Source: Adenophora triphylla var. japonica
Lineage: Eukaryota > Streptophyta > Magnoliopsida > Asterales > Campanulaceae
Length of the DNA: 64,000 bases
Assembly (NCBI GenBank): GCA_022495995.1
Contig: JAFEMH010000731.1
Span: 62,001-126,000 of the forward strand
Reading direction: 5' to 3'
The notes below the pieces were generated by a model. The model saw only the letters and a program-made list of their open reading frames with translations. It had not been told where the DNA came from and searched no databases. Below are positions 23,576-34,587 of the stretch, piece after piece; within the stretch, counting starts at the first letter, position 1; each line of letters opens with the position of its first letter. The position numbers were made by a program, and so were the translations under genes.

Positions 23576-25475
23576 CCATGGCTTGGCGTTAAAGCCAACT
23601 CTCGTCTTGAAAAACTAATCATCCTTTCTTCACTGGGCGGATAGGCGGGAATGTGACAAGTGTGGGATAGCGACATAATCTGATTATTTAGGCAAGTAAT
23701 GCTTGTAGGCTCGTGAATCACCAAAATTTCATTTCTATTTCCATTTCCTCCTTGATCCGCCCCATTTGGCTCCCGCCATACATACTCTTGCAACGCACCC
23801 CTATCAATTTGGTTTTGAATTACTCTTTTCAAATTATAACAATTGTCAGTCTCATGACCCCGTTCCCGATGATAATTACAGAATTGATTCATGTTAACTC
23901 TCCCCAGATCATTCATTTCAAAAGGTGCTGGCAAATCAACAGCCCGTAGAATTTCACTTGGTGTAGCAGTCAACCTTGTAAACCTTATCATTCTTCTAAC
24001 TCCCCGGCCTCCATTTGGGCCTCCATTGCGACCTCCATTGCGACCTCCACCTCTGCCGCCGGCCGTGATTCCTCGACCTCCTTGCGAGCGGCATTCCCTT
24101 CCTTCACATACTCAATCCGATCCTTAACACTTTTCTTTCCATTGTTTGAAGCTCCTTCATCAACATCTTCGCCACCACGATGCGCTTTGACCCTCTCATG
24201 CAACTCACTCAAAGTTGCGGGTAATCTCATTCTTAACTCCCTCTGAATGATTCGGATAACGGGCCCGACATATACATCATGATGACGTACTTAGGATCAA
24301 TCTCGGCAATTTGATTGGCAATTAACGAAATCTATTGGTGTAAGTAACAAGACCTTCTCCCGTCTTTTGCTTAATGCCAATCAACTCTGCAAAGACTCTT
24401 GGTTGAGCTCCCATTGATCCAAATCTCGCCAAAAATTTCCTCTTAAAGTCTTGGTACCCCAATATAGAGTTAGCGGTGCCGTACAAACCAATCCAAGCAC
24501 GAAGCTCCAAGGTACTAGCAAAAGTCTTGCATAACAACGCATCATCCTTGGTTAGAATCGCCATTGTCACCTCAAATCCCGCTACGTGAGTCCTGGCAGT
24601 GGTTACTCCCGCATATTTAGATAGAACAGGCAAACGAAAATCTGGAGCTGTCTCAGCCTCTTGAATATATCTAGCAAAAGGGGCTACAAAAGAGTCCTTT
24701 TCATTATCAACTGCACCACCCTTCTCCAATTCCGCTAACCTCCTTGCCATCTCGGCCATTTGTTTCTTGAAAACGTCTTCTTCTCCAAAACGACTAACCC
24801 CCACACCCTTTCCTTTTTCTATCGCCTTGGGCTTCTCCATATCATTGAAACTTCTCAACTCTTTCTCGCCATCCTCCGCCTCATTCGGCGCTTGATGTCG
24901 CCTTCTTCTTCTTCACAATAGAGGGACGACACTTGGGAAGTATGTGGCCAGTGATAAACTTTGATCTTTCTTCCATTTTCCATATACTCTCCCGCTTTTC
25001 TTTTTTGTGTTCCTTCCATTCGCTTTTGCGACCCATCCATTCTCGCTTCTACTTCTTTTGGCTTCTCAGGCTCTACTTCCTTTTCTCGCTCCTCATTTAT
25101 CACAATTACTTCCTTATTTGCTCCCTTGTCTCCCTCTATTGTCGCCGTTAAAAATCCCTGCGGGATTGGAGTAGGTTTCTTTTTCATCGCCCTCAGTCGC
25201 TTGTTGTTCTCAATCAATTGCATGATCAGAGCGTTATGAATCCTCAAACTTTCTTCCTCATTCTCTATTTCCTCCTCTGGTGGTGGCGGCATCACATTCC
25301 TCTCTCTCTCTTCGCCAGTATCTCGCTCCGCCTCCTCCGGGATTACTTGCTGCGAGGAAGAAGTATCTCTCGCTCCACCCATACCGATATTCCCAAACCC
25401 CGAAATTGGAGTGACAATGCTCCTTCCCGCTACAGTCTTTTGGCCCACTACCATATTCTTCTCTGGTGTTGACAT
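23515..25475 (-). pseudogene. GypB gag
   Basis: Starts at 25475 (MSTPEKNMVVGQKT) about 570 bp after the PBS. Blocks on the minus strand: an acidic Glu/Arg-rich N-terminus (24855-25475), the capsid-like core (24322-24858, with LGYQDFKRKFLARFGSMGAQ), a linker MRLPATLSELHERVKAHRGG (23988-24230) and a zinc knuckle (CNYHRERGHETDNC, near 23870). The blocks lie in different frames. Block order and motifs match GypA gag. Confidence 0.88.
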
Positions 25476-26046
25476 TCTTTCCTCTTACGCAATCAAACTT
25501 ATAAACTTCACCCACGAAAATCTGCAAATCTTATGAAGATTTGAAGATCTGGCTCAAAAACCCAGAAACAATCAACAAAAAACCCAGCAATAACAACCCT
25601 TCTTCAACACCAAAACTCTCCAAAAATCTTTAACCAAGATTTCAATTACACCTTACCACCAAAAACACCCAAATCACAGCTAAAACAAACTCACAAAATC
25701 CAACTTCAAAACTCTACAACCAAACCCAGATTAAAACAATTCTTAACGAACAACTTTGAATCACAGCTCATACAAATACTTGAGAAAAACAGGAATCTAC
25801 TCCAACCCAATTAAACAATATCACAATATTCAACTATTCCAACCCACAAATTTTACAAAACATCAATCGACTCCAACAATAATAAGAACAACAAATTTCA
25901 GCTTACAAATTGCTAATAAAGCCAACTCAACCAATAAACTCCACACCCCTTGAATCGTCCACAACCCACCTTCACGATCTCAGAACAGAGCTTCCCCAAT
26001 CTCGAGCCACCGCCGATAACACTTCGATCCTTGAAGAGAAAACAGT

Positions 26047-26062
26047 CCCGGCAACGGAACCA
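26047..26062 (-). other. GypB primer binding site
   Basis: The minus strand reads TGGTTCCGTTGCCGGG three bases inside the 5' LTR. It begins with TGG, complementary to a tRNA CCA end. Confidence 0.7.
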
Positions 26063-26065
26063 GTT

Positions 26066-26795
26066 TGATGTTGCTAGGACCTTCCTCAACAGCAACTTCA
26101 CCGTTGTAGTCCGACTTTGGTATCTCCGGCTCCTTCTTCTCCGACTGGTCTGCACACAATCAAACGTCAACTAAGCCGGGGGCGGCTCCGGCGAAAGCCC
26201 CTCCGGCGTGAGGATAAGAATTGGCTTGATAAGAGGAAAATCAACAAAATTTGGGAGTGTTTGTGGTTGTGTGTGTATGAATCAACGTACCTTGACAATG
26301 AAGCCTGCATATCTTATTTATACCCCTCATCCTCGTGCCTTGCACATGACATCCTCACATTTCATGCCTACTGCCACGTGTCGCCATATCATTGGTCCTT
26401 TCATAAAGTAAACCCTAATCACGTGATCATCAATCCCAATGCATAACCGTCTAATGGGTCCCACTTGGTAGATATTTATATGCCGCCTCTGGTGAACAAC
26501 ATTAACAAGAATCCTTCTCTCGCCGGATAGAGTCACTTCTTGTCCTATCTCGCCTCATCATTATGTCTCGCCATTATTCTTTATCGCCTGCTCTCCTCAT
26601 AATATGTCGCTATTTGACGTCTTGGTCTTCTCCCCTTCTGAACGATATTAGCGGGATACTCCTGTCTCGTCTTTCTTCCTTGGGCCGCCTATATCCTTTT
26701 CTTCTTCTTGGGTCGCACTTTAATTTGGGCCCACTTTGCCGCTTTCTTGTTAATAAACTTGGGCTAAGCCCAATCTCTATATTTGGTCAGCATCA
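26066..26795 (-). repeat. GypB 5' LTR
   Basis: 730 bp, TGATG...CATCA, nearly identical to the 3' LTR at 13364-14092. The AGCAG target duplication follows at 26796-26800. Confidence 0.93.
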
Positions 26796-26800
26796 AGCAG

Positions 26801-27054
26801 GAATGATGTGGTCATAGGCTGGGGAAGTTGGTGAAGTAGAGGCTGCTGAGACGAGAGGCTCAAGAGGTGGTTGGGCAGGAGGAATGATGGTAAGGTGATG
26901 GGTACACCACTCATCAGGAGTAGGTGAAGAAGAGTCAGAGACTAAGAGAGAAGAGTAGGGAAAGTTGATTTCAATAAATTTAACATGACGAGTGACGAAA
27001 ATTTTGTGAGTTTTGGGATCGAGATAGAAAGAAGCACTTTGAGTGGAAGAATAA
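26801..27054 (-). pseudogene. CopC: C-terminal integrase fragment
   Basis: The minus strand reads GYSSTQSASFYLDPKTHKIF and VTRHVKFIEINFPYSSL, the Copia integrase C-terminal region, then a Pro/Ser-rich linker that continues in frame at 13358 beyond GypB. Gag, protease and most of integrase are missing: homology stops at 27054. Confidence 0.85.
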
Positions 27055-27131
27055 CCAATTCTTATTTATATCACCTCTTTTTCCTCCTCATTTCATCACT
27101 CAGATTCGCTTTCCCTACAAACATTAAAAAG

Positions 27132-27177
<46 letters not shown>

Positions 27178-27451
27178 TCCCTCTCTCTCTCTCTCTCTGT
27201 GTGTGTCTCTCCCAAATTGTAAGCAACTCAACAAGAAACATATATACCCAAATCCACATCTCACTTTTCCCTCATTATAATACTACTACACTAAGAACAT
27301 ACCCATAAAGCCACCCCATTTGCCATCTCTATTTTCCAAAACCTATTTCAAGACTCTCAACACAATTGTACAACTTCACCATCTTCATTTCTTGTATGCT
27401 AATAAGCCATTGCGGCTCGTTTGGCTTTCATTTCGCGAAATTCCTGCAACT
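27055..27451. other. Gene-free sequence with UTR-like composition
   Basis: Contains a (CT)n tract (27137-27208) and C/A-rich sequence that looks like a plant 5' UTR. It precedes a copy of the WRKY 3' flank, so it may be the remains of a second WRKY locus, but no WRKY coding sequence is visible. Confidence 0.35.
27137..27208. repeat. (CT)n microsatellite
   Basis: A CT tract with short interruptions, ending in GTGTGTG. The Arg/Glu-rich antisense frame across it is an artefact. Confidence 0.95.
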
Positions 27452-27533
27452 TATGTGCAACTTATGTTTCTTGCAAGGTTTTGTAATGTTTATTCATTTG
27501 ATTTTCAATTTTCGAGTTTTTGAACTATGTAAC
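27452..27533 (+). repeat. Copy of WRKY 3' flanking sequence
   Basis: 82 bp that match 35313-35394, downstream of the WRKY gene, with one mismatch. Lies just beyond the 3' end of SDR-A. Indicates that a WRKY gene once stood upstream of this point and that the WRKY-SDR pair was duplicated. Confidence 0.8.
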
Positions 27534-27664
27534 AGATATACAACGAAACAAATACTTAACGCATCAGATAAATGACTCGAGTATAAAGCATTCACGAGCT
27601 TGAGAATCACAAACAAACCGACCCTTAAATCTTTGGTTCAATGCAAAGAAGCTACCTGAAAATG

Positions 27665-27744
27665 AAAAGTCGAGTTGAAAGTTTCAACTCGACTTTTGAT
27701 TGTGCTCCTCTGCAGAAAATGTTTTCTGCGAGAGGAGCACAATC
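27665..27744 (-). other. Twin hairpins in the 3' flank of SDR-A
   Basis: 27665-27697 is a perfect 33-bp palindrome (arm AAAAGTCGAGTTGAAA). 27698-27744 is a second near-perfect hairpin (arms GATTGTGCTCCTCT and AGAGGAGCACAATC). They lie about 80-155 bp after the SDR-A stop, so are probably within the 3' UTR. The same pair occurs after SDR-B (43642-43717), with a matched change in both arms of the second stem. Confidence 0.85.
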
Positions 27745-27820
27745 GGCTTAAACAACGACTCGAGGAGTTTAATCTCCAGTAAAATCAACAATGAAACAAC
27801 CTGGAAACAAACAACTGCAG

Positions 27821-30800
27821 CTACAGGCCACCAAATTTTTTAGCAACATTCACACAATCATCTAAGATCATCTTGGTATCATACTTGTAAACAAAACCTT
27901 TCTCCTGAAGCTTAGTAGAACCCCACTCGATTTCCCTATTTTTCCCTTCCAAATACCTGAAATTAATATTTGCAAGAACGTCAGAATTTTCACTGCAGAT
28001 AAACTTAAAATAAAAAAAATCATCGTCAGATTCTTACTCTTGCTTCACGCTTATTTCAGGATAATTCTTTTGATAGTAGCTAGCGATATCTGCAGTTGGA
28101 ATATATGAGCTAGCACATAAGAATCTGCCCTTGATTGAAGGTGTCTCCATACAAAATATATGAGCTCGACAAACATCTTCAACGTGTACAATCGGAAGTT
28201 TCCCATTTAATTCTTCCAAAAACTTCAATGCATTATACGCAATTTCATCATTCGTTACTTGTGCGATAAAGTTCCTGACTGTTTGAGGAATGTAAGAAAG
28301 ATGAGTATTTCCTCCCACAAGTCCACAACCCAAAGTTACGACCTCCAATCCGACAGTGTCATCGTTGTTCATAATGCTCAATATTTCCATTTCGGCAAGT
28401 GTCTTCGCATGTGTGTAGTCCTATATATCAGCAGAAATATTGGTACAAGCTGAAGCAACAATGGATTGATCTTAAATAAGCTGCCAAAGAGAGATTTAAG
28501 GCATGTGCAGTTCAACTACACGAAGTTCGAAATCATTACTACTCCCTCCGTTCCGGAATTAATGTCCATTTTGGCATTCATTTTGTCCCAAAATGAATGT
28601 CCTTTTTAATGTTTTAGTTTTGCTCTTGTACTAATAATGTTATATAATGAGATCATTAAGGGTATACATATATATATGCTAAAAAAAAATGCCTACATGT
28701 CAACTTCCTTATTTTTTTGAAACCGAACCAAACCACGATTACTTAAAAACCGAACTAAACCGCATGATTTGATTAATTTGGTTCGATTCCGAACCGTAGT
28801 TTGAACCGAACCACTTACACCCTCCCCCAAATCCTCCAAAAGAGAGGGTCTAATGAATATACAGATATAAGTCATATAACTTACATTTACTAAGTCATTT
28901 CCATAAGCAAAAGAGAGATTAAGTGGTGTCCAACATGTTTCATCCATGGTGTCCTTATAACCGGTCCCGTCATCTTTCAATGGTGATGCTGCGGTAACAG
29001 AGGAAGTATAAACGAGCCGTTTCACCGTTTTTGATTTGATACAAGACTCTGCAATGCTCCTTACTGCTGCAACAGTTGCTTCAATGCTATTTTTGAACTG
29101 ATCATTTAAAAAATATTTGGAAAATTGAAGTACATCAAAGAGATCATATAACATATTATAGAAGATATATCAAAAGATATATGAAATGGTTATGGAGAGG
29201 TTGTGGAGAGCAAATTATATTATGTATTATTGTCTCAAAGTTTGCATTAGCTAAAGACTTATATTTATACTCAGGTGACTTTCCTAAGTTGGCTCAATAC
29301 CAACTTAGGTATCTAAATATTAGGTGAATCTCCTTTTTTATCTCTAACACGCCCCGTAAGATGGACGGTCGTGTAGTGAGACCAATCTTAGACATAAGAT
29401 CATGAAACCGAGATTTGCCAAGTGATTTTGTTAATGCATCCGCAAGCTGATCATTACCGGAGATAAAAGAAACACGAAGAGTTTTATTTTGCACATGTTA
29501 ACGAACAAAATGATAATCAAAAGCAAGGTGCTTCATTCAAGAGTGAAACTTAGGATTTGCAGCAACATAGGTTGCTCCTAAATTATCACAATAAACAACT
29601 GGAGGTGCAACAGCCGAATGACCCAGTTCGCGGAGAAGATTATGAACCCAAATAACCCCTTATGACGTAGAGGCAACAACACGATATTCAGCTTCTGTCG
29701 AGGACCTAGAAAGAGTGTGTTGATTGCGAGCACTCCAAGAGATATGATTTTTACCAAAATAAACAATATAACCGATAGTAGAAATATAATCATCCTTATC
29801 ATCTGCCCAATCAACATCTGTAAAGGAATGAAGAGACATAGGAGAATCTCGACGAAAAAGAAGACTGTTAGAAATAGTGCCAGCAAGATAACGAAGGAGG
29901 CGTTTCAGAGCAACCCAATGATCTTCAGTTGGCCTATGAATAAATTGAGCCAATCGATTAACGGCAAATGATATATCAAGCCTTACTAAAGAGAGATACT
30001 GCAAACTACCAACAAGAGCACGTTATTCAAGAGGATTAGAGATGGCGGTGCCGCCATATAGAGAAAGATGAACATCCGGTGCCATAGGATTAGACACAAG
30101 TTTAGCCTCTGTCATGTGTTAACGAATCAAAATATCCTGAATATATTTTTGTTGACTTAACAGAATGCCATTTGGGTGAGAAAGAACTTCAACACCCAAA
30201 AAATAAGAAAGAGAGCCAAGATCCTTAAGAGAAAAGCGGGATGAAAGTTGGTGTATGAAAGAATTAATAAGACCATTATGAGACCTAATAATGAAAATAT
30301 CATCAACATATACCAGAAGATTAATAAGACCAAGAAAATGATGCAATGTAAAAAGGGATGAATCAGAAACTGAGTTTATAAATCCAAGAGATAATTAAAA
30401 GATAGGAGCGAAGCTAATTATACCACGCCCGTGGAGCTCATTTTAAACCATAAAAAGCTTTCTTCAATTTATAAACAAAAGATGAATGATATGATTCATA
30501 ATAACCTGTAGGTTAAACCATAAATACGTCCTCAATGAGAGAACCTTGAAAAAAAGCATTGTTAATATCCACTTGACGAAGAGACCAACCTCGAACGGTA
30601 GCAATAATGAGAATCGTTCGAACAGTAGCAGATTTAACAACTGGACCGAACGTTTCTAAATAATCAATACCAGGACGTGATGAAAGCCCTTAGCAACAAG
30701 ACGAGCTTTATAACGATCAACAGAATCATCAGGTTTGTACTTTGTGCGAAATACCTACTTACAACCAACAAGATTTTAGAACGGAGAATGTGTAACAAGA

Positions 30801-33481
30801 TACCATGTTTTATTATGGAGAATAGCATCAAATTCATGTTGCATGGCATTACGCTATATAAGACTTTTGAGAGCCTAGGCAACGGTAGATGGTTCGGCCG
30901 AGGGGTGAGAGAGAAGCTTGAAGGTTTAATTTGATCACAGGTTTGCATATATTATTTTGTGATTGGGTCACAGGTTTGCTCGAAAGGGGAGGGGTTGGGG
31001 AGGGGGTAGGGAAGGTGATGGGAATGGGGGTAGTGTTGGTGGCAAAGGAAGATGTGTTAGGGAACTAGGGGCTGCTAAAGAGGGCTCAGCAATGAAGGTG
31101 AGGCTGGCTCGGCAGTGGGATGGTTTGGTTCGACAGTGGGTTGGTTGGGCTCGGTAAGGGGAGAAGTTGGAGGCGAAGGAGTAAGAGGGTGGGTAGAGGC
31201 AGCCGGTAAAGTGTGAGGAATATTAAGAAGTGGAAGAACAAAGGTACACCATTCATCACTGGTAGGGTAAGAAGAAGATTGAAATTGCGAGGCAAAGGGA
31301 AACTTGTATTCGATAAACTTGACATGCCGGGAAGTATAGATTTTGTTTAATGTAGGACCAATGCAGTAATATGCGCTTTGTGTAGCGGAGTAACCAACAA
31401 AGACACAAGGTGAAGAGCGGGAGTCAAGTTTGTGAGATGTATATGTACATAACCAAGGATAACACAAGCAACCAAAGCTATGTAATTTAAGGTAATTAGG
31501 GTGATGTTTGTGGAGAAGAAAGAAAGGTGAATGTAAGTTGAGGGTAGGTGTTGCGATGCGGTTTATGAGATAGCAAGCAATTGCAAAGTCGAGAGGCCAG
31601 TGAGTTTCAGGCATAGAAGAGTGGGCGAGTAAGGAGTGTCCAATCTCAACAATATGACGATGACGACGCTCAGAGTATCCATTGTGTTCAGGAGTATGAG
31701 GAGAGGTGAGGTGTTGAATACCATGGGATGCGAGAAGAGGACGAAGCCCAATATATTCTCCCCCATTGTCACTATAGATTGTTTTAATGAACCGATTGAA
31801 ATATTTTTCGACTAAGTTTTTGAAGTGAGAAAAAATTAGGAGATCATCATTCTTATGCTTAAGAGGATAAAACCAAATGTATTTTGATAAATGATCAACA
31901 AATATGATGTAGTATTTATAAGCATTAAAAGAAAAAATAGGGGACATCCATACATCACTATAAAGCACATCAAAAGGACCAAAAGATTGAATTGTATTGG
32001 TAGAAAAGGGTAACTTGTGACTTTTATTACAATCACATGAGTTACAATGAAAAGAAGAAGAACAAGAAATTTTTAACTTGAAACAATTACTAATGTGACG
32101 TAAAATAGAATAAGAAGGATGTCCTAACCTATAAAGCCAATTTGACGTAGAAGAAATTGAAACAGAGTGAACAACAAAACGAGAAGGAAATCATTCATAA
32201 ACGCCATATTTAGTTTGACCTTAAAGAAGAAGCTGCTCCCATTTGAATATCCTGCACAACGAAGAAAGAGGGCAAGAATGTGATAGAAGCATTATCGAGA
32301 CAAAATTTGGAAATAGAAATAATGTTACGAGATAAGGCGGAAACATGAAGAACATGATTAAGCTGAAAAGTAGAATTTTGAGTAAGGAAATAAGTGGAAC
32401 CAATGTTAGATATGTTGAGACCGGATCCATCACCAATAAATAACTCTTCAGTGCCATCATAGGGCAGTGGAGGGACAAATTATTTAGGTCATTAGTGGCA
32501 TGATGATGGGTGGCGCTACTATCAAGTAACCAAGATGTGGGGCAAGCGGAAGAAGAGGTGGTGTCGGCTTAGAGAGTGGGGACGGATTCGGTTTAGGACG
32601 GGGTGGTGGCCGAGAGTTGTTGGAGGGAGTGGGAGTAGGGACGGTAATATTGGGCTCGGCCGAATTAGGAATTGAGAAGGCATCGTTTGATGCCATGAAT
32701 AAGACCGGCCGGAAGAAGGCTATGGAACATATAGATCTGATACCATATATGGAAGATATATCAAAAGATATGTGAAAAGGTTATGGAGAGATTGTGGAGA
32801 GCAAAGTATATTATGCATTATTGTCTCAAAGTTTACGTAAGCTGGAGACTTATATTTATACTCAAAACATATGAATCCTAATTCTTATTGTATTATAACA
32901 AATCTCTCATTATTCTAATAGCAAATACTCCCTCCGTCCCACGTCATTGTGGACCATTTTTCCGGGCACGATAATTAAGAAATATTATTAAGATAATAAA
33001 AATGTGTGGTAGAAAATGAAGAGAGAGAATGAGTGGAGTTGGTTGAATAAATTGTGTGGTAGGAAATGAAGAGAGAGAATGAGTGGGTGGGGTAGGGTGA
33101 ATATAAAATAATAAATTTATTTCCATTTTGGGCGCTTTGCATTCACGTGGGACGGACCAAAAAGGAAATAAGTTTGCATTCATGTGGGACGGAGGGAGTA
33201 TAATTTTAATTGGAAATACTCCTAAATCAGGTAACTTTTCTAAGTTGGCTCAATACCAACTTAGTAACTAAATATTCACATACTATACCTTGTAGCCCTC
33301 TGAGTGAAACCACGGGACTGCAAGGTGGAAAACAAACTCACAACCTTCAATTGCTCTCTCAAACTCTTCTGGTTTGTAAATGTCAGCTTCAAATAATTGA
33401 AGCCTTGTGTCCGCGTTGGGAAAGCTTCTTAATAGGCCAACTTTAGATTCTTCATCTGCAACTCATAAACATTAGTCAACA

Positions 33482-33562
<81 letters not shown>

Positions 33563-33684
33563 TTACTCAAGTTTCTGAGAGTGGCATGAACGGAATATCC
33601 CTTGTCCAAGAGTTGGTTGACAAGGGCAGAACCAATGTAACCTGCACTTCCAGTTACACAAACCTTAACGCTGGTTTTCTCCAT
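27821..33684 (-). CDS. SDR-A: anthocyanidin reductase/DFR-like NAD(P)-dependent reductase
   Basis: Predicted exons (minus): 33567-33684, 33289-33455, 28885-29097, 28038-28420, 27821-27956. All introns are GT-AG, and the 1017-nt sum is a clean 338-codon frame. Exon 1 has the Rossmann dinucleotide motif [17 protein letters not shown]. Exon 2 reads [20 protein letters not shown] and VFHLAVP. Exon 3 has the catalytic-Ser region [13 protein letters not shown]. Exon 4 starts with [10 protein letters not shown], which supplies YxxxK, then [13 protein letters not shown]. The family (extended SDR: DFR, ANR, vestitone reductase and relatives) reduces flavonoid or other carbonyls with NADPH in the cytosol; the substrate here is unknown. 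Intron 2 holds the Copia element CopD, so correct splicing of a roughly 4.2-kb intron would be required. Confidence 0.88.
28540..28625. mobile_element. Stowaway-like fragment in SDR-A intron 3
   Basis: Starts ACTCCCTCCGTTCCGGAAT and contains the inverted TGTCCATTTTGGCATTCATTTT/AAAATGAATGTCC arrangement of Tc1/mariner-type MITEs. A homologous fragment occupies SDR-B intron 3 (44378-44460), so it predates the gene duplication. Confidence 0.55.
29159..29349 (-). repeat. CopD 3' LTR
   Basis: Shares AGATATATCAAAAGATAT, TATTGTCTCAAAG and AAGTTGGCTCAATACCAACT with 32750-33276. Ends CTCTAACA beside the PPT. The left end is TAGAAG where the other copy has TGGAAG, and an internal block present in the right copy is missing. 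Confidence 0.75.
29360..30960 (-). pseudogene. CopD reverse transcriptase and RNase H
   Basis: The minus strand carries [20 protein letters not shown] and LSYFLGVEV (30119-30346), [20 protein letters not shown] and RLLRYLAGT (29800-30004), RNase [15 protein letters not shown] (29660-29720) and the C-terminal [11 protein letters not shown] (29400-29460). Interrupted by several stops and frameshifts. The motifs match CopC closely, so the two are members of related Ale-like families. Confidence 0.85.
31075..32210 (-). pseudogene. CopD integrase
   Basis: An open 297-codon minus-strand frame (31075-31968) covers the core and C-terminal domain: first Asp in LYSDVWMSP, second in IYSDNGGEY, Glu in [10 protein letters not shown], then [12 protein letters not shown] and [20 protein letters not shown]. 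It ends in the Pro/Thr-rich linker towards RT. The upstream zinc-binding region (32000-32210) is frameshifted but His/Cys residues remain (SCDCNKSH). Confidence 0.85.
32221..32696 (-). pseudogene. CopD gag/protease remnant (internally deleted)
   Basis: The start [15 protein letters not shown] at 32696 is followed by a Pro-rich stretch, then about 32221-32478 reads into the protease to pre-integrase part. The whole gag and most of the protease fit in under 500 bp, so most of gag has been deleted. Confidence 0.6.
32735..32745 (-). other. CopD primer binding site
   Basis: The minus strand reads TGGTATCAGAT, the standard Copia initiator-tRNA-Met complement, four bases from the 5' LTR. Confidence 0.8.
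32928..33198. mobile_element. Stowaway-like MITE in CopD LTR
   Basis: 271 bp with inverted ends CTCCCTCCGTCCCACGT / CATGTGGGACGGAGGGAG and flanking TA (32926-32927, 33199-33200). The interior has two imperfect copies of AATGAAGAGAGAGAATGAG. A sibling of equal length lies at 45417-45687. Confidence 0.88.
33482..33561. repeat. (GT)n(GA)n microsatellite in SDR-A intron 1
   Basis: Pure compound GT/GA tract adjoining the exon 1 donor site. Produces spurious Arg/Glu- and Ser/Leu-rich frames. Confidence 0.95.
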
Positions 33685-33689
33685 CGCTA

Positions 33690-34019
33690 ATCAAAGTTAA
33701 TTCTCAATACTCTCTTATTGAAAAACAAATTTAAGATGACTATATAGACAAGTAGTTGGTGGGAAGAAAAATTAAAAAAAAGAAAAGCGACAAGGGACCG
33801 AACCATGAACATGTCAAAGATACCAAAAATATAAATAAAAATGTCAAAGGTACAAAAAAAAAAAAAAAAAAACAGGTTGGCATGCCAACTTTTTGAAATA
33901 AGAGTTGTGTGACTTTTTTTATGGATAACATCGATTTTTTCTAAAATAATGGCATTTTAAAATTATAATTCCCAAAATAAATCACATTTTGATGATGCCA
34001 AAAATGTTTGGATCAGTCC
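33690..34019. other. SDR-A upstream region
   Basis: The first 50 bp before the SDR-A start match the SDR-B upstream region (GTTAATTCTCAATACTCTCT), so this is a conserved 5' UTR/proximal promoter. Beyond that the two diverge. No clear TATA box was singled out. A poly-A run lies at 33854-33871. Confidence 0.5.
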
Positions 34020-34150
34020 AAATCCGGCGGTAGGATGTACTCCGGCGGCGATTGAATAGCCTGAAAAAGATGAACAAACACGTAAACTAAGCCGGGGCTC
34101 CACTGGCGAAGGCCCTCCAGCGTGAGAGTAAGCTTATGTGCTTTGAGAGA
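34020..34150 (-). repeat. Diverged GypB-type LTR fragment
   Basis: AACTAAGCCGGGGCTCC and CCTCCAGCGTGAGAGTAAG correspond to the internal part of the GypB LTRs (13460-13520 and 26160-26225). Only about 130 bp remain. An older relic of the same family. Confidence 0.55.
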
Positions 34151-34264
34151 AAGAAATCAATTGACAAGAGTTGAGAGTCAAAAGATAACGTATCAATTGA
34201 CAAGAGTTGAGAGAAAGAAATCAATTGGCAAGAGTTGAGAGTCAAAAGATAACATTTTTCTTTG

Positions 34265-34466
34265 TTTGTATTGATTTTACCTTTAGAAAGTTACTTTAAT
34301 GAAACAACCAAACATCGGAAAATGTTTTCCGAAAAATATTTTCTTAAGATTCACCAAACATCGGAAAATATTTTTCGGAAAGCATTTTCACTTTCCGGAA
34401 ATCATTTTTAGCCAGAAATCATTTTTCAAGGGTTATTTTCCGTAAAAAAAAACGGAGCCTAAAGTA
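34265..34466. mobile_element. Harbinger-like MITE relic
   Basis: Repeated TTTTCCGGAAA/GAAAATGTTTTCCG motifs and a right end ...AAAACGGAGCC followed by TAA. Related to the outer MITE at 35438-43333, which ends AAACGGAGCC followed by TTA. The left end is unclear. Confidence 0.45.
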
Positions 34467-34587
34467 CCATTGGTTTTGAGCAAAAAATATCACTTCTAGA
34501 ATGTACTAGTATGAATGCATATGGTACAACCTCTATACCTTAAAAATAATCATGTTTGACTAATCAAGGGTACTTTGGGAACTGCAG

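Larger units (their letters stand above)
13364..26795 (-). mobile_element. GypB: full-length Tat/Ogre-like Gypsy retrotransposon
   Basis: A 13.4-kb element with near-identical 729/730-bp LTRs (TGATG...CATCA) and the 5-bp target duplication AGCAG (13359-13363, 26796-26800). On the minus strand it runs 5' LTR, PBS, gag, protease, RT, RNase H, integrase, a repeat-rich spacer, an oppositely oriented extra ORF, PPT and 3' LTR. A non-chromodomain pol plus an antisense ORF of the 'putative gypsy type transposon' family (PF04195) is typical of Tat/Ogre/Retand elements. All coding regions carry frameshifts, so it is not autonomous now. High LTR identity points to a fairly recent insertion. Confidence 0.92.
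29159..33276 (-). mobile_element. CopD: Copia element inserted in SDR-A intron 2
   Basis: The minus-strand order is 5' LTR (32750 to about 33276, itself split by a Stowaway MITE), PBS (32735-32745), gag start, integrase, RT, RNase H, PPT (TTACGGGGCG near 29350) and 3' LTR (29159-29349). The right end of the 5' LTR stops abruptly just inside the intron-2 donor of SDR-A, and no clear target duplication is visible. Many stops and frameshifts. SDR-B has no insertion at the equivalent position, so CopD arrived after the gene duplication. Confidence 0.85.

Noticed and set aside
34556..34587. ATG 34556 as the start of the WRKY protein
   Set aside because: A splice acceptor at 34587 coincides with the conserved WRKY intron position; the upstream bases are intron.
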